A stretch of DNA of 64,000 bases from an uncultured bacterium (lineage in GTDB: Bacteria > Bacteroidota > Bacteroidia > Chitinophagales > Chitinophagaceae). The stretch lies in NCBI GenBank assembly GCA_903826405.1, contig CAIKEH010000013.1:62001-126000 (forward strand), in the 5' to 3' direction. Below the pieces are notes generated by a model, which was not told the origin of the DNA, did no database searches, and worked only from the letters and a program-made list of their open reading frames with translations. Position 1 is the stretch's first letter; each line of letters begins with the position of its first letter. This document shows, in pieces, positions 27,652-36,502 of the stretch. Both the position numbers and the translations under genes were made by a program.

Positions 27652-27747
27652 ATGCCGTGTGGTAAGAAAAGAAAGCGTCATAAGATAGCGACTCACAAAC
27701 GCAAGAAAAGGCTGAGAAAGAACCGCCATAAAAAGCGTAATAAGTAA
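27652..27747 (+). CDS. Very small, highly basic conserved-type protein (31 residues)
   Basis: A 31-residue frame beginning MPCGKKRKRHKIATHKRKKR; about two thirds of its residues are Lys, Arg or His, and none are acidic. I recognise this type as a short protein conserved in Bacteroidota in the HU/TPR-RNase G/E neighbourhood, resembling the AURKAIP1/COX24-like or bL38/bS22-type auxiliary ribosomal proteins; which of these names applies is uncertain. It starts 24 bp after the TPR stop and ends 160 bp before the rng start, which suits co-transcription. Confidence 0.8.
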   Translation: MPCGKKRKRHKIATHKRKKRLRKNRHKKRNK

Positions 27748-27764
27748 TTTCTCCCGCCCCACCA

Positions 27765-27792
27765 ACCGGCATGCCTGACAGATCATGCCGGT
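27765..27792 (+). other. 9-bp palindromic hairpin before the RNase G/E gene
   Basis: ACCGGCATG (27765-27773) pairs perfectly with CATGCCGGT (27784-27792) over a 10-nt loop. No T-tract follows, so it is not a classical terminator. It would lie in the 5' untranslated part of rng mRNA and could serve as a processing or autoregulatory site, but that is inference. Confidence 0.5.
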
Positions 27793-27907
27793 CACTTACA
27801 GCGAATGGACCGCTTGCCGTAAAATTTCCCATTCAGATCATTTGCCCCGGTGAACCTCCATTCGGCGTTGTAACATCCTGTATTTCAGGATCAAAGTGAC
27901 ATGACGC

Positions 27908-29455
27908 TTGAATAAAGAACTCATCATAAATACTGGTCCTCAGGGTGTGGAAATCGCACTTCTGGAGGATAAAAAACTGGTTGAACTCCACAACGAGAGA
28001 GTGGACGCAAGTTTTGCCGTGGGTGACTTGTATTTGGGCAAGGTCAAGAAGTTGATTCCAGGGCTAAATGCTGCTTTCGTTGATGTAGGCTTCGAGAAAG
28101 ATGCCTTTCTTCACTATACTGACCTCAGTCCATATGCCAGATCCCTGCTCAAATTTACACAGCAGTCCATGCAGGAGACTTCTGCGGGATTTCAGGATTT
28201 TGGGAAATTCGAGGTTGAACCAGAGATCATCAAGACGGGCAAGATCAATGAAGTGCTTGGTCATCGTCCCAACATATTGGTACAGATCCTGAAAGAACCC
28301 ATTGCAGCAAAAGGCCCTCGACTGAGTTGTGAGATCTCCCTTCCCGGAAGATTCGTGGTTCTCACTCCTTTCAATGACATCATTGCGGTTTCCCGAAAGA
28401 TACATTCCTCCGAAGAGAGAAGAAGGCTTCAGAAGATCGTCGAATCCATCAAACAGAAAAATTTCGGCGTCATAGTGAGGACGGCAGCAGAAGGCAAGAA
28501 CACGGCTGAACTGCATGAAGATCTTCGGAACCTGATGGATAGCTGGCAATCTATTCAGGCCAATCTTAAGGGTGCAAAAGCTCCGGCGAAAATCCTCAGT
28601 GAACAGACAAAAACCACCAGTATACTTCGTGATCTGCTGAACGAGGACTTCAACAAGATAATCATCAACGACAAAAGTCTTTTCAACGACACTCGCAGTT
28701 ACATTCAGAAGATTGCACCAGAAAAAGCGGATATCGTTTCCTATCACCATACAAATTCACCCATTTTTGATCAGTTCGGCATAACCAAGCAGGTGAAGGC
28801 CGCATTCGGAAAAACGGTGAACCTGCCCAGTGGCGCCTACCTTATCATTGAGCATACGGAAGCGTTGCATGTGATAGACGTGAACAGTGGATACAAAAGT
28901 GTGGGTAACAATCAGGAAGAGAATGCACTTCAGACCAATCTTGAAGCCGCAGAAGAGATCGCCAGACAACTTCGACTTCGTGATATAGGAGGGATCATTG
29001 TGGTCGACTTCATTGACATGAAGTTGATGGAGAACAAGAAACGCCTCATGGATTCAATGGAGAGTTTCATGAGAACGGACAGAGCAAAGCATGCCGTCCT
29101 TCCCATTTCCAAATTCGGTCTTATGCAGCTGACCCGCCAGCGCATGAAGCCCGAAATGAGCATCAACACTCTGGAAATATGTCCTTCCTGCCAAGGTACA
29201 GGTAAGATTTCCTCCACATTGATTTTGGAGGACGAGATCGAAAAGAATCTCAGCTATCTGGCCATGCAGAAACACAGGGACCTCACCATATCGGTTCATC
29301 CCATCCTCGAGGCATTCCTGACAAAAGGCTTGATCAGCAAGCGGCGCAAATGGAGTTGGAAATACAAACTAAAGGTCACAATACGTCCCAACAACAATTA
29401 CCACCTGACCGAATTTCATTTCTTCGATGGTAATGAAGAGGAGATCAAACTCTGA
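27908..29455 (+). CDS. rng: Ribonuclease G/E
   Basis: Endoribonuclease for rRNA maturation and mRNA decay. 515 residues from TTG 27908 (start MNKELIINTGPQGVEIALLE, typical of the family; no in-frame ATG is nearby). An S1 domain follows (VGDLYLGKVKKLIPGLNAAFVDVGFEKDAFLH), then the RNase H-like/DNase I-like catalytic part with metal ligands in HVIDVNSG and VVDFIDMK, and the zinc-link motif CPSCQGTGK. It lacks the long C-terminal scaffold of RNase E, so RNase G type. Convergent with the YugP-like gene. Confidence 0.95.
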   Translation: MNKELIINTGPQGVEIALLEDKKLVELHNERVDASFAVGDLYLGKVKKLIPGLNAAFVDVGFEKDAFLHYTDLSPYARSLLKFTQQSMQETSAGFQDFGKFEVEPEIIKTGKINEVLGHRPNILVQILKEPIAAKGPRLSCEISLPGRFVVLTPFNDIIAVSRKIHSSEERRRLQKIVESIKQKNFGVIVRTAAEGKNTAELHEDLRNLMDSWQSIQANLKGAKAPAKILSEQTKTTSILRDLLNEDFNKIIINDKSLFNDTRSYIQKIAPEKADIVSYHHTNSPIFDQFGITKQVKAAFGKTVNLPSGAYLIIEHTEALHVIDVNSGYKSVGNNQEENALQTNLEAAEEIARQLRLRDIGGIIVVDFIDMKLMENKKRLMDSMESFMRTDRAKHAVLPISKFGLMQLTRQRMKPEMSINTLEICPSCQGTGKISSTLILEDEIEKNLSYLAMQKHRDLTISVHPILEAFLTKGLISKRRKWSWKYKLKVTIRPNNNYHLTEFHFFDGNEEEIKL

Positions 29456-29552
29456 TCGAACACTTCAATACTGCAACCATTTTGGACATGGCCATAGGGA
29501 ACCGGTGAAAACCGGATTCCTTCACGTAAATATTTTCACAAATAAATTCGGA

Positions 29553-30233
29553 TCAGTTCCTGCGATTGTATATCCCAATATATTGGACCAAGGTGACCAC
29601 GGAAGCGATCGCAGCAACCACATAGGTCATGGCGGCCCATTTCAATGCATCTTTCGCTTTGGGATATTCTTCGGGACCAGTTACGTTGCTCCTTTGCAGC
29701 CAAGCGAGCCCCCTGGCGCTTGCATCGAATTCGACAGGAAGGGTAATCAGGGAAAAAAGGGTGGTCATGGCGAAAAGTACGATGCCCACAAGCAGCAAGG
29801 AGGGGAATACCCTGATCATCAAGATGCCCGCGAGCAGGACCCATTGCAGGATGTTTGAACTGAACTGAACGACAGGCACCAATTTACTACGCATCATAAT
29901 CCATTGATAACCAGTTGAATGCTGAACTGCATGACCGCATTCATGTGCAGCAACCGCTGCGGAGGAAATGGAACGACCATTATAAACATCAGGACTCAAG
30001 TTGACTGTTTTGGTCGCAGGGTTATAGTGATCGGAAAGGAACCCTTCGACCGAGGTCACTTGAACATCGAAAATTCCATTGTCCCGTAACATTTTTTCAG
30101 CAACTTCCTTTCCGCTCAGTCCAGATCGGAGGGCGAAGGCGCTGTATTCCGAAAATTTACTTCTGAGCCTCCAGGAAACCAGCATACTGATACCTACGAA
30201 CAGTAGAGAGACCATCCAGATCGATGATGTCAT
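29553..30233 (-). CDS. Neutral zinc metallopeptidase, YugP family
   Basis: Membrane zinc protease of 226 residues. N-terminal membrane segment, then TVNLSPDVYNGRSISSAAVAAHECGHAVQH with HExxH-type HECGH at 97-101, and the family signature TLPVEFDASARGLAWL between membrane segments at the C-terminus. Substrate unknown; possibly membrane protein quality control. Transcribed alone, convergent with rng and divergent from radA across a 488-bp non-coding region. Confidence 0.92.
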   Translation of the reverse strand: MTSSIWMVSLLFVGISMLVSWRLRSKFSEYSAFALRSGLSGKEVAEKMLRDNGIFDVQVTSVEGFLSDHYNPATKTVNLSPDVYNGRSISSAAVAAHECGHAVQHSTGYQWIMMRSKLVPVVQFSSNILQWVLLAGILMIRVFPSLLLVGIVLFAMTTLFSLITLPVEFDASARGLAWLQRSNVTGPEEYPKAKDALKWAAMTYVVAAIASVVTLVQYIGIYNRRN

Positions 30234-30518
30234 TTTAATAGATTTAGATATAAAATTATATGCAAATAACCATCAAAAAACTAACCAAACACACCCACAC
30301 TGACACCCTGTACCATAAGTGGGTAAAAACGCCTTTTTGACAGCCTTTCAGGTCAGGCCAATTATGATAATAGATCCTCAGCAAATAACATATAATTAAT
30401 TATTTTATACTATAAGTCGATTAATACAAAGGATTTAAAAATATTATTTCAACATTACCCCGAAATGAATTGATGAGCCCATGGAGCTTCAAAGTTATTC
30501 ACAAGGCCTAAAATTTTT
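30234..30518. other. AT-rich intergenic region between the YugP-like gene and radA
   Basis: No coding frame, tRNA or repeat recognised here. It is strongly AT-rich (runs such as ATAATTAATTATTTTATACTA) and presumably holds the promoter of the leftward protease gene. The rightward short transcription-unit candidate begins at its right edge. Confidence 0.6.
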
Positions 30519-30548
30519 TTTGCCATGTGGCCGCAATTTGTAATTTAG
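30519..30548 (+). promoter_or_regulatory. Candidate Bacteroidota promoter of short RNA A
   Basis: TTTG at 30519-30522 and TAATTTAG at 30541-30548 separated by 18 nt, against the consensus TTTG / TAnnTTTG; the -7 box matches seven of eight. It would start transcription close to 30551-30555. Confidence 0.45.
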
Positions 30549-30550
30549 TG

Positions 30551-30610
30551 GGAGAATTTAATGGGTTAGTAAGTACTGAAGGGTCAACGCAAGTTGGCCC
30601 TTTGGTTTTT
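30551..30610 (+). ncRNA. Candidate short RNA A (leader or sRNA) upstream of radA
   Basis: About 60 nt from a plausible promoter to a terminator: stem AAGGGTCAAC (30579-30588), loop GCAA, GTTGGCCCTT (30593-30602), one G-U wobble, then TGGTTTTT. It contains ATGGGTTAGTAAGTAC at 30561-30576, perfectly complementary to 50744-50759 in candidate RNA B. It ends about 110 bp before the radA start. It encodes no credible peptide. Could be a trans-acting RNA, or a leader with attenuator; expression is unverified. Confidence 0.42.
30579..30610 (+). terminator. GCAA-tetraloop terminator hairpin
   Basis: 10-bp stem with one G-U pair, GNRA-type GCAA loop and a TTTGGTTTTT tail, on the + strand in the intergenic region before radA. 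Confidence 0.65.
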
Positions 30611-30721
30611 GTACCAACTCTCATCCCACTTTTTTCCCTCCATTTTTTCCGTCATTCTTTAGATGATCTTTCGATATCAATTCCACTCGCTTGGACAGAA
30701 ACGGATTTATCTTTACTGAAC

Positions 30722-32095
30722 ATGAGTAACAAGATCAAGACCGCGTTCTTTTGCACTTCATGCGGATACGAGTCCGCAAAGTGGCTGGGTAAATGCCCTT
30801 CCTGCAATCAATGGAACACGTTCACTCAGGAAGTCATCCAGAAGGCGGAAAAGAAAGCCCCGAAAGAATGGCGAGAGGATCTGAGTTCTCCGGCCAATAA
30901 GAGCGTCCTCATTGAAGATGTGGAACAGCATGAAGAGAAAAGGTGGCTGACCAAAGATGTCGAACTAAATAGGGTACTCGGGGGAGGTATAGTACCCGGA
31001 AGTCTGGTACTTGTTGCTGGCGAACCGGGCATCGGCAAGTCGACACTTTTCCTGCAGGATGCCTTACAGATGATTGATAGGAACATCCTCTATGTGAGCG
31101 GTGAAGAAAGTGAATTGCAGATCAAGATGCGCGCTGACCGACTCGGACTGCATCATCCCGGTTTTTATTTACTCACGGCTACTTCCACCCAAGTGATATT
31201 CCAAGAGATCAGAAAGATCAAACCGGCCATGGTCGTCATCGACTCCATCCAGACTCTTGAATCGCCATATATTGATTCCTCTCCAGGCAGCATATCTCAG
31301 ATCAAGGAGTGCACGGCGGAATTCCAGCGATTCGCCAAGGAAACGGGGACACCGGTGTTCCTCATTGGCCATATCACCAAGGATGGTGCCATCGCAGGAC
31401 CCAAGCTTTTGGAACACATGGTCGATACCGTCCTGCAATTCGAAGGGGACCAGCATTACACGTATCGTATACTGCGCACGACGAAGAATCGTTTCGGTTC
31501 CACTTCGGAACTGGGGATCTATGAAATGACCGCGCTCGGAATGCGTGGAGTAAGCAATCCCTCTGAGATCCTCATCACACAAAAAGAGGATGCACTCAGT
31601 GGAATTGCCATAGGGGCCACCATGGAAGGTCTTCGCCCTCTGCTCATTGAAGTTCAGGCCCTGGTCACTACAGCAGTATATGGAACACCCCAACGTACGG
31701 CGAGCGGATTCGATCTGCGTCGGTTGCAGTTACTCCTGGCCGTTCTGGAAAAACGTGGAGGATTCCATTTCGGTAACAAGGATGTATTCGTCAACATCGT
31801 TGGCGGCCTGAAGGTTGAAGACCCCTCACTGGATTTGGCCATGGTCTGCGCATTACTCAGCTCATTTGAGGACAGACCTCTTTCCCAGAAAACATGTTTC
31901 GCAGGAGAGGTCGGCCTTAGCGGTGAGATACGCGCCGTTAATCGCATCGAACAGCGAATCAGTGAAGCCGAAAAATTGGGCTTTGAAAAGATCGTGATCA
32001 GCAAGTACAACAAGAAAGGACTTGAAAGCCAGAGATTCGGCATTGAGGTGATCATGGCCGGACAGGTAGAGGAGATATATCGTCTTTTATTCTGA
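30722..32095 (+). CDS. radA: DNA repair protein RadA
   Basis: RecA-like helicase helping branch migration in recombination and transformation. ATG 30722 gives 457 residues starting MSNKIKTAFFCTSCG; the frame is open upstream to 30527, but that part runs through the terminator hairpin and is not protein-like. Domains: C4 zinc finger (Cys11, 14, 25, 28), Walker A GEPGIGKST (100-108), Walker B VVIDSIQT, the RadA motif KNRFG, and a C-terminal Lon-like domain (VEDPSLDLAMVCALLSS). Natural companion of ComEC/ComF in DNA uptake. Confidence 0.96.
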   Translation: MSNKIKTAFFCTSCGYESAKWLGKCPSCNQWNTFTQEVIQKAEKKAPKEWREDLSSPANKSVLIEDVEQHEEKRWLTKDVELNRVLGGGIVPGSLVLVAGEPGIGKSTLFLQDALQMIDRNILYVSGEESELQIKMRADRLGLHHPGFYLLTATSTQVIFQEIRKIKPAMVVIDSIQTLESPYIDSSPGSISQIKECTAEFQRFAKETGTPVFLIGHITKDGAIAGPKLLEHMVDTVLQFEGDQHYTYRILRTTKNRFGSTSELGIYEMTALGMRGVSNPSEILITQKEDALSGIAIGATMEGLRPLLIEVQALVTTAVYGTPQRTASGFDLRRLQLLLAVLEKRGGFHFGNKDVFVNIVGGLKVEDPSLDLAMVCALLSSFEDRPLSQKTCFAGEVGLSGEIRAVNRIEQRISEAEKLGFEKIVISKYNKKGLESQRFGIEVIMAGQVEEIYRLLF

Positions 32096-32183
32096 AGACA
32101 TCACGGGAAATTTCTCATTCAAATTTGGTCTATTCAACAAAAGCGACTAGCTCATTAGCCGCATTTTTGCACACTGCAACTGC

Positions 32184-32945
32184 ATGTCATGCAGTGTGCA
32201 AGATCATGCCGAAACCCGGCTTCTTATTCAAAATCCGGAATACAAAATCCTGAATTCTCAACTACTCCGCTCCTTTTTCAATATTTTCATTCCGCTACGC
32301 TGTCCGGGATGTGGTGATGTTTTACCCCATGATGGATCAAGTCTATGTCTTTCATGCCTCCTGAACCTGCCTTACACGGACTATGCCAGCAGACCGGGCA
32401 ATGCAGTGGAGAAAATGTTCTGGGGCAGGGTTCCCATAGAAGCTGCTTGCAGCATTCTCCATTTCACCAGACATTCACCTGTTCAATCGATCCTGCATCA
32501 TATCAAATACCACGGTGACCGTGCCTCTGCTATAAACATGGGTAGGCTCATGGGTGAAATTCTGGAAAAACATGCCCCCTATTCCCTGATAGATGGGATC
32601 GTTCCCCTACCCTTGTATAGGAAAAGGGAAAAGGAAAGGGGATATAATCAGTCCGCTTTATTGGCGGAGGGGATTTCCGAGGTGATGTCGGTTCCGGTCA
32701 TCCGTGGGCTTCTTGTCCGAACGGGAAATACGAACACTCAGACCAAAAAGAACAGGCAACAAAGGTGGGAAAATGTAAAAAATGCTTTCTGTATGGCAGG
32801 TGATCCTGATCTTGGGATCCGACGGATCCTGCTTGTAGACGATGTGGTCACCACGGGTGCAACACTTGAAGCAGCTGCTTCTGTCCTCTTGCGCGAAACG
32901 GGATTCCGTATTTGCATATCGACCTTGGCATATGCCCATCGATAA
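32184..32945 (+). CDS. ComF family phosphoribosyltransferase-like protein
   Basis: 253 residues. Zinc-ribbon cysteines CPGCGDVLPHDGSSLCLSC precede a type I PRTase fold with PLPLYRKREKERGYNQSALLA and the PRPP-binding loop ILLVDDVVTTGAT. ComF family members are linked to natural transformation (PriA partner) in several bacteria. The first 35 residues lack conservation, so the true start may be later, but no ATG is available before the zinc ribbon. The beta-helix lipoprotein gene starts 30 bp downstream. Confidence 0.9.
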   Translation: MSCSVQDHAETRLLIQNPEYKILNSQLLRSFFNIFIPLRCPGCGDVLPHDGSSLCLSCLLNLPYTDYASRPGNAVEKMFWGRVPIEAACSILHFTRHSPVQSILHHIKYHGDRASAINMGRLMGEILEKHAPYSLIDGIVPLPLYRKREKERGYNQSALLAEGISEVMSVPVIRGLLVRTGNTNTQTKKNRQQRWENVKNAFCMAGDPDLGIRRILLVDDVVTTGATLEAAASVLLRETGFRICISTLAYAHR

Positions 32946-32975
32946 ACCGGAAGGAAGCATTAATTTTAAAGGCAC

Positions 32976-34376
32976 ATGAAGGTCATTTCAACCCTCCTCG
33001 TGATTCTTATATTGGCATTTGCACTTTTCCCCTCTTGCAGGAAGGATAAGTTCATCAGCAATAGTGAAGCTCAGCTCGGCCTTTCCGCAGACACGCTGCG
33101 CTTCGATACGGTTTTCACCACGGCAGGGTCAATCACCGGCTCCGTGAAAATTTACAACACGAACCAACAGCGCCTACGAATCAACAGCATATCCCTGGCA
33201 GGTGGTTCTGCATCAGCATACAGGATGAACGCAGATGGTACGGCTTCCTCCGAAGTCCATGACCTAGAACTGGCTGCGGGGGACAGTCTTTATGTATTCG
33301 TGACGGTTTCCATCAACCCGAATTCCGCGCGCATGCCTTTTCTCGTAAGGGACAGCCTGATCGTACGATACGGCACTCAAGAAAGCAAGGTGCAATTGGA
33401 AGCTTATGGACAGAATGCTCATTTTCTCCGCCAAGCCGTGATCGGAACGGATGAAGTATGGAACAATGACCTGCCTTATGTCATTCTTGGCGCCTTACAG
33501 GTGGATACGGGCGTCACCTTGAAGATCAAAAAAGGAACTCGGATCTATTGCCATGCTGACGGAGCCATCATCGTGGACGGTACTCTGAAGGCTGAAGGTA
33601 CTTTGAAGGACAGTATTGTCTTTCGCGGTGACCGATTGGATGAAGGCTATCGTGACCTGCCGGCTTCATGGCCCGGAATCTTTTTCCGCAGTAGCAGCCG
33701 GCAAAACATGCTCACGCATGTCCGAATCCTCAATGCCTACCAGGGAATAGTCGCAGATGGTCCATCAAATGATGCAGCACCCAAGATCGAACTTCGCGAA
33801 TGCGTAATAGATAACTGTTACAATGCGGGTATCATCGGGTATCACAGTTCCATTCATGCCCGCAACTGTTTAATAAGCAACTGTGGCTCCAACATCGAAC
33901 TGGCAGCAGGTGGTGATTACCATTTCCAGCACTGCAACTCAGCCAGCTACTCCACCCTTTTCGCCATACATGACAAACCCGTGTTGCTCGTAACGAATTG
34001 GGATAGCATCAACAATCAATTGGTCACCTGGCCCATACAAGTGCTTTTTGAGAACTGCATATTCTGGGGTGGACAAGGAACGGTGGACGATGAAGTCATC
34101 ATCAGCCGGAAAGGGACCGACATCTGGTCTGCGAAAATGGACCATAGCCTGTACAAATCCCGCACGGATCCGATGGATACAGATTTGATCAATTGTCTAA
34201 AGAACGAGGATCCCCTTTTCGACAATATCGATGTCGGAAAAATGATTTTTGACTTCCACCTCACCAAAAATCCATCTCCCGCTCTGAACAAAGGCATCCC
34301 CAGTGATGTTATCATGGACTTGGATGACCAGCCCCGTTCGGCAATCCCGGATATAGGCTGCTATCAAAAACAATGA
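32976..34376 (+). CDS. Right-handed beta-helix lipoprotein
   Basis: 466 residues with a lipoprotein signal (LILAFALFPSC, Cys21). An N-terminal beta-sandwich-like part (LRFDTVFTTAGSITGSVKIYN) is followed by parallel beta-helix repeats around GTRIYCHADGAIIVDGTLKAEGTLKDSIVF and ILNAYQGIVADG, ending with LDDQPRSAIPDIGCYQ. This is a conserved Bacteroidota surface or periplasmic lipoprotein type of unknown function. TAATTTTA at 32961-32968, seven bases before the ATG, may be its own -7 element. Confidence 0.82.
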   Translation: MKVISTLLVILILAFALFPSCRKDKFISNSEAQLGLSADTLRFDTVFTTAGSITGSVKIYNTNQQRLRINSISLAGGSASAYRMNADGTASSEVHDLELAAGDSLYVFVTVSINPNSARMPFLVRDSLIVRYGTQESKVQLEAYGQNAHFLRQAVIGTDEVWNNDLPYVILGALQVDTGVTLKIKKGTRIYCHADGAIIVDGTLKAEGTLKDSIVFRGDRLDEGYRDLPASWPGIFFRSSSRQNMLTHVRILNAYQGIVADGPSNDAAPKIELRECVIDNCYNAGIIGYHSSIHARNCLISNCGSNIELAAGGDYHFQHCNSASYSTLFAIHDKPVLLVTNWDSINNQLVTWPIQVLFENCIFWGGQGTVDDEVIISRKGTDIWSAKMDHSLYKSRTDPMDTDLINCLKNEDPLFDNIDVGKMIFDFHLTKNPSPALNKGIPSDVIMDLDDQPRSAIPDIGCYQKQ

Positions 34377-34454
34377 ACATTAACATTCAAGTGACCTGCT
34401 TTAACCCTCAAATGAAGTAAATTGCGATAATCGCATTATCAAAATACATCTACC

Positions 34455-34973
34455 ATGTCACGAATAATCCTTTTGGCACTTGGCATAATTTTCCTGCGAG
34501 ATCATCCTGTTTATGATTTCAAGGTCACTTCACTCGATGGCACACCCTTGGAACTTGCCAAGTTCCGTGGCAAGAAAATGCTTATCGTGAATACCGCTTC
34601 CCAATGCGGGTATACCCCGCAATACTCGGACCTGGAGAAATTATACCAAACCTATAAGTCGAAGCTCGTCATCATTGGCTTCCCGGCAAACAACTTTGGA
34701 GGTCAGGAACCTGGATCGAATGCCCAGATCAAGGATTTTTGCAAGAAGAATTATGGCGTGAGTTTCCCCATGTCCGGAAAAGTGTCCGTCAAAGGAGACG
34801 ATATCGACCCACTGTTCAGCTGGTTGACTACAAAGAGTGAAAACGGGGTGATGGATGCCGAGATCAAATGGAATTTCACCAAATTCCTTTTGGACGAAAA
34901 TGGGAAACTGGTCGCCGTCTTCCCCAGCAAGGTGAATCCTATGAGTGAGGAGATCACCAAATTGCTGAACTGA
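34455..34973 (+). CDS. Glutathione peroxidase family protein
   Basis: 172 residues. Catalytic tetrad region: Cys51 in NTASQCGYTPQY, Gln in GFPANNFGGQEPG, and Trp-Asn in IKWNFTKFLLD. Cysteine rather than selenocysteine at the active site; bacterial members of this type generally use thioredoxin. A hydrophobic N-terminus (IILLALGIIFL) may be a short signal or anchor, suggesting periplasmic or membrane-side action. Followed by a strong terminator 31 bp after the stop. Confidence 0.93.
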   Translation: MSRIILLALGIIFLRDHPVYDFKVTSLDGTPLELAKFRGKKMLIVNTASQCGYTPQYSDLEKLYQTYKSKLVIIGFPANNFGGQEPGSNAQIKDFCKKNYGVSFPMSGKVSVKGDDIDPLFSWLTTKSENGVMDAEIKWNFTKFLLDENGKLVAVFPSKVNPMSEEITKLLN

Positions 34974-35004
34974 TCTTAGATACCCCGCCATCCCGAAAGG
35001 GAAT

Positions 35005-35030
35005 GCCGCCCCTCAAGGCGGCTTTTTTTT
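35005..35030 (+). terminator. Rho-independent terminator after glutathione peroxidase
   Basis: 6-bp GC stem GCCGCC (35005-35010) with GGCGGC (35017-35022), 6-nt loop, followed by eight T. Confidence 0.9.
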
Positions 35031-35056
35031 ACCCCTGCCATAATACCGCACTGACT

Positions 35057-35064
35057 TATCTTAG
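35057..35064 (+). promoter_or_regulatory. -7 element directly before holB
   Basis: TATCTTAG matches TAnnTTTG at seven of eight positions and ends four bases before the ATG at 35069, so a transcript from it would be leaderless or nearly so. Confidence 0.4.
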
Positions 35065-35068
35065 TACC

Positions 35069-36274
35069 ATGATGTTCAATGAGGTGATCGGACAGCCATT
35101 CATCAAGGAAAGATTGAGGGAAATGGTTTCGCGGCAAAGGCTAAGCCACGCTCTTCTTTTCCTCGGACGCGAAGGCAATGGAGCCCTGCCCTTGGCCAGG
35201 GCATTCAGCCAATACCTGGTCTGCGAAAAAAACAAACCATCATCAAAACAGGAAAGTCGTGGACTATTTGGTGAAGAGACCAGCTCTCAATTTAAGTCCG
35301 ACTGGCAACCCGACAGTTGCGGCATATGCCCTTCCTGTGTCAAAACAGCCCAGATGATCCATCCCGACATACACTATTCCTTCCCCGTGATCCCCAAAAA
35401 AACTGGTGATAAGCCTATAAGTACAGACTATATCAGGGAGTGGCGTGAATTCATGATTCAATTCCCTTATGGAAATACGTTTGACTGGTTGCAGTTCATC
35501 GGAGCAGAAAACAAGCAGGGGAATATCACTTCCGATGAATGCAACGACATCATCCGAAAGTTGAATTTGAAAAGTTTCGAGCGTTCGTATAAGATCCTGC
35601 TAATGTGGATGCCAGAGTACTTAGGAAAGGAAGGGAACAAGCTGCTCAAACTGATCGAAGAACCGCCTGATAACACTCTATTCATCCTTGTTGCTGAGGA
35701 CGAGGACAGGATCTTGCCCACCATCATTTCACGGACCCAATTGGTCAGGGTCCCTGCGCTGACCCCCAACGAAATTGAAATCGCATTAGGCGAAAGGGCG
35801 GGGGCCACACCGGAACAGTCCCGCAGGATCGCAGCCGTGGCAGATGGTAATTACCGTGAGGCCCTTGCTCAATTGCAACATGCTGAATCAGACTGGCAAG
35901 CCGTGATCAGGGACTGGCTGAACGCCACCTTGAAAACCAACCCGCTCGCACAAGTGAAATGGGTAGAGGAGATCAGTAAGGCAGGTAGGGAAAAACAAAA
36001 ACAGTTCCTCCGTTACTTCAACCACCTGCTCGAACAAAGCATACACCTCCAAACGCTTGGACCGGACAGCCTGCATGTACCTGAAAATGAACTGGATTTT
36101 GCATTGCGACTGAATAAATTAACCAGTCTGGCCCAACAAAAAGCCATTATTGAGGAATTGGACAGAGCCAGCTACCATATTGAACGCAATGCCAATCCCA
36201 AAATGCTATTTCAGGCACTGACCATTAAATTATATCATATCATAAGTGACAATTCATTAATTTTGATGAATTGA
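35069..36274 (+). CDS. holB: DNA polymerase III delta' subunit
   Basis: Clamp-loader subunit, 401 residues from ATG 35069 (a second ATG is next to it at 35072; the frame opens at 35003 inside the terminator, so that start is rejected). MFNEVIGQPFIKERLREMV opens the AAA+ fold; the P-loop is degenerate (FLGREGNGALPLA), as expected for a non-ATP-binding delta'. The zinc module CGICPSC is present, then the sensor-1 region LFILVAEDEDRILPTIISRTQLV. Followed by a 228-bp gap before ricT. Confidence 0.9.
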   Translation: MMFNEVIGQPFIKERLREMVSRQRLSHALLFLGREGNGALPLARAFSQYLVCEKNKPSSKQESRGLFGEETSSQFKSDWQPDSCGICPSCVKTAQMIHPDIHYSFPVIPKKTGDKPISTDYIREWREFMIQFPYGNTFDWLQFIGAENKQGNITSDECNDIIRKLNLKSFERSYKILLMWMPEYLGKEGNKLLKLIEEPPDNTLFILVAEDEDRILPTIISRTQLVRVPALTPNEIEIALGERAGATPEQSRRIAAVADGNYREALAQLQHAESDWQAVIRDWLNATLKTNPLAQVKWVEEISKAGREKQKQFLRYFNHLLEQSIHLQTLGPDSLHVPENELDFALRLNKLTSLAQQKAIIEELDRASYHIERNANPKMLFQALTIKLYHIISDNSLILMN

Positions 36275-36502
36275 GGATAATGTATCAGGAGGCTGAGAGA
36301 GTCAGTGGTTGAAAAGTGGGTCCCGAATATAAAGTCGATAACCATCTTACTCTTCATATTTTGTGTAGCAATTAGTTGTGCTGGCCATATCGTTCAAACG
36401 TAAGAAATTGACTGCCAAAGCCTTGTAGGCGTAGCACCTTGCTATCATCCCCCCGGTACATCCCTTCGTTCGCCCGATGGCAACGAACCGTTCATTTTCA
36501 TC

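Noticed and set aside
29490-29520. GGAACCGG/CCGGATTCC inverted repeat between rng and the YugP-like gene
   Set aside because: The stem is interrupted by a bulge and lacks a T-run on either strand; not supported as a bidirectional terminator.
30527-30721. N-terminal extension of the radA frame
   Set aside because: It runs through the terminator hairpin; the zinc-finger start MSNKIKT at 30722 is the usual RadA N-terminus.
35003-35068. Upstream in-frame start for holB
   Set aside because: The extra residues would be encoded by the glutathione peroxidase terminator; ATG 35069 fits the family.
36280-36360. GGCTGAGAGAG stretch suggesting a TPP riboswitch upstream of ricT
   Set aside because: The second conserved half (ACCCTT..GAACCTGA) and the pairing stems are absent, and the downstream gene is not thiamine-related.
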